Below, piece by piece: positions 56,931-64,000 of a stretch of 64,000 nt of DNA. A program made the position numbers and the translations under genes. Within the stretch, counting starts at the first letter, position 1. Each line of letters opens with the position of its first letter. Below the pieces are notes generated by a model. That model ran no database searches. It was not told where the DNA came from and saw only the letters and a program-made list of their open reading frames with translations. Source of the stretch: Brachypodium distachyon (lineage: Eukaryota; Streptophyta; Magnoliopsida; Poales; Poaceae); the NCBI RefSeq assembly GCF_000005505.3, contig NC_016133.3:7750001-7814000 (forward strand). The letters run 5' to 3'.

Positions 56931-57985
56931 TGGGCATAGAGCACTGTTCCGCTCGGCAATTAGGCCTAATCTAATTGCAGCTGACGGCGACTTTGGGGAA
57001 GAGTCTGGAGGCGGAAAAGAAACTAGGTTTTTGAGTTAGATATTTCCTGGAATCCGCAGGTCCGCAGGTTCCCTCCTCGTGCCGCCATCTTGACGCTGTG
57101 AGGTGAGAGAAACATTGGGTCTTGATATACTCATCAAAAGTGCTTATTATTATGAGTCGTGTGGTCTTCATCGGCAACGCTATGGCGGAGGACGCGATTT
57201 CTTTGAGAACAAATGTACTTTGGTTTTTCTTCTGTTACGGCGGTGTCTTATCGGGTGGTGTCATGGGATCAGAGACTTCTATTCACCGCAGGTTCGATGA
57301 GTTTGATCTTGCAGATTTTGAGTTTATGTTCTCGCAGATCCATTCATATGGATCTGATGAGTTTATGTCAATGTGTCATGGTGATTTTGTCATATGGTTT
57401 TGTGTGGCTTTGGAGTTTTTTCAGGTTCCGGTGAAGATCTTGTGATTCGACGACATGTACTTTTAGGGGATCATTCCCGGCCCAAATACGTTCAACGTTC
57501 ATGCCTTCTCATCTCTTTGGATGGGCGACTCAAGGGGCTTTTTGAAAACTTTCAAAGTAGTCAACTTCGTGCAGCGGTACGAGTGGCAGCATTGTCGTTC
57601 AAGTCTAATTGCAGTTTATTTACTGCAGCATCGACAAAATTTCATGTTGCAAAGATTGATATCATGGAGAAGATGTCTTCAGCAGATTTCATTGTAATTG
57701 TTAATTATAATAGGAGTTGCTTTGTAATTTCTTGGTTTATGATCCAAAACATTGTACATGTAATGATTACGGAGTTTGAATAAAGTTACAGGTTATTCTC
57801 AAAAAAAAACATGGGCATAGAGCAACGATAAATTGGTTTCTCGGTTAACCGAGAGAAAAAACTGAACCGAAAAAAGCTTAAGTTAATTTGGTTAGTATGA
57901 ACCGAAATAGACTTAATATGTATCCATGGGTTTCGGTCCGTGCGGTCTATGTTCGGTGTTCGATTCATCGGTTTTTATGCCCATC
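56931..57985. mobile_element. hAT-like MITE split by a retro-insertion
   Basis: The left end TGGGCATAGAGCA (56931-56943) and the resumed body at 57812 read TGGGCATAGAGCAACGATAA. The right end, inverted, is TGGGCATAAAAACCGATGAA. The body has ACCGAAATAG and GGTTTCGG-like motifs as in the element at 25274. The outer duplication is not clear. Confidence 0.55.
56944..57811 (+). mobile_element. Polyadenylated retro-insertion of unknown source
   Basis: TGGGCATAGAGCA is duplicated exactly at 56931-56943 and 57812-57824. The insertion ends AATAAAGTTACAGG plus a short A-run, so it came from a polyadenylated RNA copied by LINE machinery. It has no recognised protein; an open frame at 57122-57445 shows no domain. 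It may be a 5'-truncated LINE made only of 3' untranslated sequence, or a copied host RNA. Confidence 0.75.
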
Positions 57986-58814
57986 CCTACGGCTAAACCA
58001 CCGGATGTACTTGCTTGGGTGGTCCTTCCTATGCATTACACAAATACTTGGTTCAGTTTATTAGTCACATCTCTTTTCAGTTTGTAAACTCATTTGTCTT
58101 GAAAATAAGCAAATTAATCACACCTAGACTAATTACTATGTAACTAACCGATGCATGAAGGGGATTTGTGTGCATTGATGCTTCATTAGTAAAGTCTAGC
58201 ACCTAAGTAGGAACTCCTTTTTTTTTTTGCGCAAATAGGAACTCCTTGATTAGTGTGGATTAGGAATTGTGCCATACAAACCGAACAGATGAAGTATCGA
58301 TCGGCGACAAGGCTAGTCGAGATTTTGACATCTCTCTGACCACTTGCGAAAGGCAGTTTAGAAACCGCTGCAAGTACCACTGCAATCAACAGGTTGATCT
58401 AATTTCAGTCAAGAGTTGAAAAATGAGTAGTACCAGTTAGCATGCATAACACGGAACCTGCAAAGAAGAAAACAATGTATACCTCCCCCGTCTCATATCA
58501 AGTGATTTTCTATTACATGTATCTATATATTTTTTAGGCATAGATACATCTATATTTGGACAAATTTAATATGACACGGATGGAGTATATTTTTGACACA
58601 GCGTATCAAAGATATGGAAAATTATTAGCGTGAGAGTTCAAAGAACGTCTGTTAAGGAACCATTGAATAAAGTGGTCCGGTGAGCCCATATCCGTGTTCT
58701 GTAATCGTGGCAAGAGATCTCTTGAGCAGAAATCGATGGCCTACCTATACCTATAGGAGTGTGGTTGCATTGATAATTCAATATACTTTCACAAAGAAAA
58801 ATAAAGGATAATTG
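57986..58814. other. Intergenic region with a Stowaway
   Basis: No gene. A Stowaway lies at 58482-58585. The 5' junction of the next LINE is near 58810. Confidence 0.5.
58482..58585. mobile_element. Stowaway-type MITE
   Basis: CCTCCCCCGTCTCATATCAAG and the inverted end ATATGACACGGATGGAG are flanked by TA. The centre has GTATCTATATATTTTTTAGG text usual for the family. Confidence 0.85.
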
Positions 58815-61085
58815 CATACGGGGAGCGGGTGGTGGTCCAGGCGCGGGCGGCAATCGGCCATGGCAGGGTGGCCGTGATGGTGGTCGGGGTTTCAACCAGC
58901 AGCATCGTTCGTCGCAGAACCATGGATCTGGTTTGAATCAACAGATTTTGACTCATTCCCATCCCGCCAATCAAGAGGTGCTTACTATGAATGCTTACTC
59001 TCATCAGCCGAATCAGACTGTTAGCTTTGGGGGTGCGGGATCGTCCCAGGGGAATCTCTATCAGGGCCCCTCTGTGGCTGGGTCTCAAGCACAGATCATC
59101 TCTCACCGAATTGTGGCCGCTAATACTGGCGATCAGATGGGGAACAGGGGTGCGGGTGCGACTGATCAGAATGGCCAACGTGGTGGGGTTTTGCAGGGAG
59201 CTGATGGGGGAGGGGGATTGAGCAGACTGGCTGGTGCTGGTAATCAAAGTCAGGGGGCTGGGGCGAAGAGATTGGTGCAGTGTCAGAAATGAAAGGAAAT
59301 TGGGCACATTGTCAAGGAATGCACTACAACAGTCCACTGTCTGGTTTGTGCTAAGGACTCTCACTTAACTGAAGATTGTGTCTGGCCTAAGCAAGCCAAG
59401 CCTGTGGCAAGTTTTGTGGGTTATGGCGCTCCAGGCCTTGGATGTCTGCTGGTTCACAATACTAAGGCCTCTCATCTGAATGAACATGTTAACCCAATGG
59501 CAATAATCCATACCAAGGGGGGCCTATTGATGAGCAAATGCTGGCCAGTGGTTTTCAGCTGATGTTTAAGTGGAATTGGGAATGGAGGACAAAGGCCAAT
59601 GGGGACAAACAGTTCTTGATGAGAATGCCAAGCAAACTGAAGTTGGATGAGTTATGCAATTTTGAGGAGTTCAGGCTGAAGGGGACTAACATTTCTGTAA
59701 AAGTGGCTGAATGGGTACCTGAGGTCACTGCCAATGGCAAACTCAATACAGTTTGGGTGAAAGTTGAGGGATTACCTAACTCTCTGAAGCATTACATGGG
59801 GGCCTGTGAAGCTGGTTCTGCTCTAGGACCAGTGATTGATGTAGATATGGAGGAACTCAGATCTCATGATGTGGTGAAAATTAAGTTGGGGATTAGAGAT
59901 CCTGCCAAGCTACCAGTTCAGACTGAGATTACAACTAGAGATCTGCTAATGTATGATCTGCTCTTCACTTTGGACAGTGTGGTGGAGGAGGGATGGCAGA
60001 AAAACCTGAAGGTTGTTGCTACTAAAGAACATGCTTCTTATGACGACGGAGATCCCAAGAAGCAACGATTGGGGATGGGGGCTAGAGAAGTCATTCAGTT
60101 TGGAAGCCCTTCCTTGGCTCAGTTTGAATCTGCTAAGAGAAGTGCTGCTAGTGGCGATGGAAATAGGTTTACTCCTCTATTATTGGAGGAAGGGGGGTCA
60201 GGAGAGAAAGTGATACATGAAAGCTCAGCTGAGGTTCATCAAAACTCTGCTGAAGAACTAGCTGAGCAGGCTGCTCTGGTGGCTAAGGAAAAAATTGCTC
60301 TGGCTGATCTGGCTATGGAGAAAGCTAGAATGGAAAAAGAGCTCAAGATTCACCAAGCTCAGTTGGAAAAAACTAGTAAGAAGCTAAAGGAGGTGCAACA
60401 ACTGCTGGAGATACACAAGGAATATGGTGTGAAGGTTCCACCCAATCAAGAAAATGATGAGGATGAGGAGTTGGGGGATTATACCATTAGTCAGATGGAA
60501 GGGGACAGCCAGGGTGTTGATGATCTGGGATCTCAGGAGGAGGTGAATATGGAAGATAAGTCTGACAAAGATGGGATTCCTAATCCTAGAAGGTGTGCAA
60601 GGCTTAAATCCAAAGAGTTTCAGAAAGTGGCTGACATGGCAATGGATATAACTAATGCCAAGAACAATCTTGGAGGAGGTACTATTGATGACCTTTCTTT
60701 CGTTGTTGTTGATAATTTATCTTTACACCAGATTGCATCTAGTATTGGGATCAATCTTGGGGTGGCGATTGATATGGTTGATCATAATATCGGTTTGCTA
60801 AAAAATCTTGAACAAGCTAGAATTGGTCTTAATAATCAAATGGATAGGGAGCCTGATTTGGGCATCTCTAATTCTGGAATTAATTTAGATACTGGTGATG
60901 ATGTTCTAAATGACTTATTGGTTGAGCTTGATGCCGAGAACCTTCAATCTGATGAGGAAGGTTTTCAGGAAGTTGTTAAGAAGAAAAAGAAACAAGTGAA
61001 AAAGTGCTCTCCTGGCATTGTCAGTGTGAAAGCGCTAAAACTTTTAGGAAATAAAGATCATGAAAGGACGTTTTTGGAATATTAG
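58815..61085 (+). pseudogene. ORF1 of an L1-type LINE (zinc knuckle and DUF4283-like)
   Basis: ORF1 proteins of plant LINEs bind element RNA. A Gly/Gln/Asn-rich N-terminal part (58815-59280) is followed by two Cys/His knuckles around 59280-59390. The first knuckle has a TGA at 59290 in place of its second Cys (CQK then stop, EIGHIVKEC) and the second is CLVCAKDSHLTEDC. After a frame change (59400-59538) comes the DUF4283-like fold (FEEFRLKGTNISVKVAEW, LNTVWVKVEGLPNSLKHYMG) and a long coiled coil (60240-60430). An acidic tail ends with lysine runs (KKKKKQVKKC). The 59538-61085 part is open for 515 codons. Confidence 0.8.
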
Positions 61086-61375
61086 GGGTGTGGGGAAGTA
61101 TGAGAAACAAAGGCATATTAGGGAGTTAATAAGTGAATTTCACTTAGACTTCCTGGGCCTTCAAGAAACAATGAAACATGAATTTTCTCAATCTGAATTA
61201 AGTAGGTTGGGAGGAGGGGGTGATTTTAACTGGAAGTGGTCTCCCTCTAAAGAGAGATCAGGGGGGATTTTGGTGGGAGTGAGAGAGGATGTACTAGATA
61301 TTATTGAACAACAAAATGGAGACCATTTTGTTCGTCTACTTCTTCATGACAAGGTAGTTGATGAAAGGTGGTGTT
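61060..61375 (+). pseudogene. ORF2 start of the LINE (endonuclease), truncated
   Basis: It starts MKGRFWNIRGVGKYEKQRHI and has FHLDFLGLQETMKHEF, the WNIRG and LQET signatures of the L1 endonuclease that nicks target DNA. The ATG lies 26 bases before the ORF1 stop, in another frame. After about 105 codons the sequence changes to LTR text near 61372. The remaining endonuclease and reverse transcriptase are not in the window before the LTR. Confidence 0.85.
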
Positions 61376-62194
61376 GTTGTTTTAGAAAACAACAGGAATA
61401 CGGGGTGCCAACGCACGATGGCACAAATGCGAGAATAAGGTGTAGGGGGTGTACGCCGGCCTTATAGCGAAGGTCGCCGTACACTTGAGACAAGTTGACA
61501 CGTTGATATTTTTCGAATAGGTTCGATCGACCCTGTGCGGGTACGACTTAGTCATATGTTAGGAGAGGCTTTGAGGGGGTCGTTAGCCAAGCACTTGGGC
61601 CCAACTCGTCTTCCCAAGTCGCTGATAGCGACTTATCTCTAGGGGCCGCCTCGGACTTGGGCCGAACTCGTCTTCCCAAGTAGCGAGGTTGGGATACCCT
61701 CGAGACTCTAACCCGATCCCTCTACTTCGAGTCGAGGTCGTACTAGACGGCCCGGAACCTTGAAACTAGGCTTCCCAAGTCGCATCCCCGAGGTCGAGTC
61801 GAGACTAGGCTTGACCCAAGCACTCGAGAGCGGGCTTCTTGAGTTGCTCTAGCCCTCTCCCCTTTGATCTTATTCCAATGGAGAGTCCATGATACATGCC
61901 CCCATGGGGGGGTATTTATAGCCTAGGGGTCCATGACAAAAGACCATGGCTACCCTTGAGGGAGGAGGAAAGTGAGGGTAAAGTGGTAAATCCGCTTCTT
62001 GAGCTTTCTTGGCCCTTACTCTAGCTCCTTTGACCATGGTATGGGGGGCTTGACCCTTTGACTCCTTTGACCGGTGCTTAGTTGGCATGGCTAGGCCTTG
62101 TTGGCAATTTGACCGGTTTTCGGGATTTGTTGACTTGGTCGTTGCCACGTGGGATCGCGGCCCGGCCCATGTAAGAATTTATTATATTACAACA
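61372..62194 (-). repeat. LTR of a third LTR retrotransposon, probably Tat-type gypsy
   Basis: Text changes from LINE ORF2 to unrelated sequence near 61372, with TG available at several positions, and an LTR-like end ATTACAACA at 62194. The next bases ATAGCCCACTTG resemble the GTAGCCCCC that follows the second gypsy 3' LTR, the complement of a purine tract. It would be the 3' LTR of a minus-strand element whose other end lies beyond the window. Repeated CTTGGGC(C)AACTCGTCTTCCC text occurs inside. Confidence 0.5.
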
Positions 62195-63244
62195 ATAGCC
62201 CACTTGAGCCGGAGGTGTTGGGAATGCCTTCGGGTCAACTCCAATGTTGCTGGCGTGCCGAAGTTCTTCATTTGGTGCGTTGAGTGTGGCTCTCCTCGGG
62301 GCGAGCCACCGGCTAGGTAACCTTCCTCGAGGAGGAAGATAGACCTAGGTGGGCCTTTGTAGCACAAACCTTGCGGCTTTGTGAATTTTGGCGCATCCCA
62401 AGGGCTCCCAGGGATTTTTCTCGCAGAAAATTACGGCCTTGGAGCCTTCGTGTGATGAACCACCGGTTAGGCTTGTTTCTCGGTGAGAAACCGAGCCTAG
62501 GTGGGTTCCCTTGCGAGGCTTCGCCGGTCACGGGGTCTATTTTTGAAGAAACGGACACTTTCGGGGTCTTCCTTGCAAAAATTTTAAGGCCATGGGGCCC
62601 CTTTTGCAAGATAATTAGGTTGCAAGGTTTTTTCTGTGAATTTTTGGCCTTCCGAGGGCTCCGGCGTGAAGCTTTCACACCACCAAGGGGCGGTCTGAGA
62701 ATTCTCGCGTTCCGGAGGGCTTTTCCGGAAAAAAGGCCTTCCCCCGGTTGCCTAGCCACGTGCGGGGGGCTTCTTGGGCCGCGCTCGGCCTAACGGGCCT
62801 CTCGAGCGTGCGGGCTGCGCCTGACCAGGCCTAGGAGGCCTTCTCCTTTTTTTTTAAACGGACGCTTAACTGGGCCGAGGCCCAGCTGGCCCGACCGGCC
62901 TGCATACCGGGTCGCAGGTTCTCTTTAGGGGATCGGACGGCCACGGGCGCTCCAAAGCCCTAGATCCAACGGCCTCTGGCCTTCGTCTTCCTTCGTACTG
63001 GGTGAGAAAAGGAGCTTGTCCTCCTTTCTCTTTTTGCAGGCGGGCTCGTCACCGGAGTGACGTCGGCGGCCATGCGACGCGGGCAGAACGGCTAGGGGGC
63101 TGGTCCCTTGGCCGGGACCGCCTCCTTTTTCCTTTTTCTTTTCTTCTTTCTCCTTTGCCCTGCAGCCTTTGTACCTTGCTTCTTGTCTTGTTGCTGTGGC
63201 CAGGCCAACTGGCGAGGGGACGGGCCCGGACGCAGAGGGAGGCT
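62195..63244. other. Internal region of the third element with palindrome ladder
   Basis: No coding region is recognised. A run of short palindromes spans 62308-62732. A GT-AG intron-like segment (GTGAGAAAAGG near 63001 to TTTTTGCAG near 63039) lies further right. Position and composition match the part between LTR and extra gene in the second gypsy element. Confidence 0.5.
62308..62732. repeat. Series of palindromes and hairpins
   Basis: Cores are CTTCCTC-GAG-GAGGAAG (62322-62338), TTTTCT-CGC-AGAAAA (62416-62430), GTTTCTC-GGT-GAGAAAC (62475-62491), GTGAA-GCT-TTCAC (62666-62678), GAGAATTCTC (62697-62706) and TTTTCCGGAAAA (62721-62732). The first and third sit in a shared outer stem, CCACCGG(C/T)TAGG with CCTAGGTGGG. 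Confidence 0.8.
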
Positions 63245-63251
63245 CCGCACC

Positions 63252-63258
63252 TATAAAA
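63252..63258 (+). promoter_or_regulatory. Strong TATA box in the third element
   Basis: CTATAAAAAC is preceded by GGCTCCG and followed by CGGAGCC, an inverted repeat with the TATA box in the loop. Leader-like sequence with GCTTTCCTCCCCTCC follows at 63298. It would drive a plus-strand gene, like the antisense genes of the other two elements. Confidence 0.6.
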
Positions 63259-63607
63259 ACGGAGCCATGGGGAGCGGGAGGGACATAGCCCACTCTCGCT
63301 TTCCTCCCCTCCGGTGCCGAAGATGTACTTCGGCGGTACCCGAGGACGGAGGCAAGACCGGTGGCTCTTAGGTGCTCCTTTGGGGCATTTTGCCAACTTG
63401 GTCCTCCATTGCAGGTGCTGAAGATTGTTCGGTCTTCGTGGGGGACACGATTTCGGCGCGCACGCGGCTTCGAGCGGTGTCGTCACTGCTTGCAATTCGA
63501 GCCGAGGAAAGGGGGTGCGAGGCTTCTCCTCTGCCCTTGCCGCGGTGTGTGTTCTCCAGGCGGGCTCTTCTTGGCGCGGCCACCTGGTCGGGGGCGTTCT
63601 TGGCGTC
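63259..63607 (+). other. Presumed leader and start of a plus-strand gene, no protein identified
   Basis: It is GC-rich with several open frames on both strands. None shows the conserved gypsy-type transposon domain in the part visible. The coding start may lie beyond 64000 or after an intron. Confidence 0.35.
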
Positions 63608-63938
63608 GTAGGGCGAGGTAGCTCTGGCCTCCGTCATTTCGCTGAGCGCCTGGCAGGCGCGGCACGAGGGCGCTAGGTGCAGCCGGGAGATGTGCGGGGT
63701 GCGTCATGGACGCGCGCGACCGGCGAGGGACGTACTGGCCATGCCGCGCACGCGAACTGGCGAGTGGCGGTGTAGGGCGAGGTGGCTCTGGTCCTCCGTC
63801 ATTTCGCCGAGCGCCTGGCAGGCGCGGCGCGAGAGCGCGCCAGGTGTAGCCGGGAGACGTGCGGGGCGCGTCATGGACGCGCGCGTGCGGCAGGGGACGT
63901 ACCGGCGATGCCGCGCACGCGAACGGGCGAGTGGCGGT
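63608..63938. repeat. Tandem duplication of about 165 bases
   Basis: GTAGGGCGAGGT(A/G)GCTCTGG starts at 63608 and 63772. The two units share nearly all text, including TCATTTCGC(T/C)GAGCGCCTGG and GTGCGGGG(T/C)GCGTCATGGA. A third start (GTGTAGGC) at 63939 diverges at once. Confidence 0.9.
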
Positions 63939-64000
63939 GTAGGCTATGCCGCACGCGCCGGTTGGGTGAACTATGGGGGGCGCGTCCGCCGAGGCCGGAG

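Overview
This is nuclear DNA from a grass (Poaceae), very probably an intergenic, transposon-dominated stretch. The evidence is Ty3/gypsy elements of the Tat type with an extra gene opposite to pol, two related Ty1/copia copies, Stowaway-type MITEs starting CTCCCTCCGT with TA duplications, L1-type LINEs, GT-AG introns, and GC-rich plant genes. Species cannot be fixed from the sequence alone. There are no bacterial operons, no CRISPR array, and no rRNA or tRNA gene that I can support.

Layout. 1-10918: a Tat-type gypsy element cut by the left window edge, with pol on the minus strand and a spliced gene on the plus strand. 10.9-17.3 kb: small DNA transposons (two hAT-like copies, a Mutator-like element, a Stowaway, a long hairpin, a probable LTR remnant). 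17.3-21.6 kb: a broken polygalacturonase gene split by a copia element with TCCAG target duplications. 23.1 kb: a glycine-rich secreted protein gene. 25-30 kb: MITEs and a 119-bp tandem array. 30.5-33.5 kb: a receptor-like protein gene with four frameshifts. 34.2-52.0 kb: a three-level nest, copia containing a Tat gypsy element, which contains a copia-type solo LTR. 53.9-54.8 kb: an intact gene for a charged, histidine-rich secreted protein. 55.8-58 kb: a 5'-truncated LINE carrying a MITE, and a polyadenylated retro-insertion inside another MITE. 58.8-61.4 kb: LINE ORF1 and the start of ORF2, cut by a third LTR. 61.4-64 kb: that LTR plus internal sequence with a strong TATA box and a ladder of palindromes.

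Only two ordinary host genes look intact: the glycine-rich protein (23103-23753, +) and the His-rich protein (53940-54794, -). The host polygalacturonase and receptor-like genes are pseudogenes as read.

The most interesting signal is the gene carried antisense to pol in the Tat elements. In the left element the exons join with matching reading phases across every intron visible in the window, and only one in-frame stop breaks it. One of its introns holds a 64-bp tandem array in which every unit can form a hairpin. The second Tat element has the same kind of gene with its own TATA-like box just inside the LTR, though it has decayed. The third has a TATA box in a similar place, preceded by a series of palindromes with compensating arm changes.
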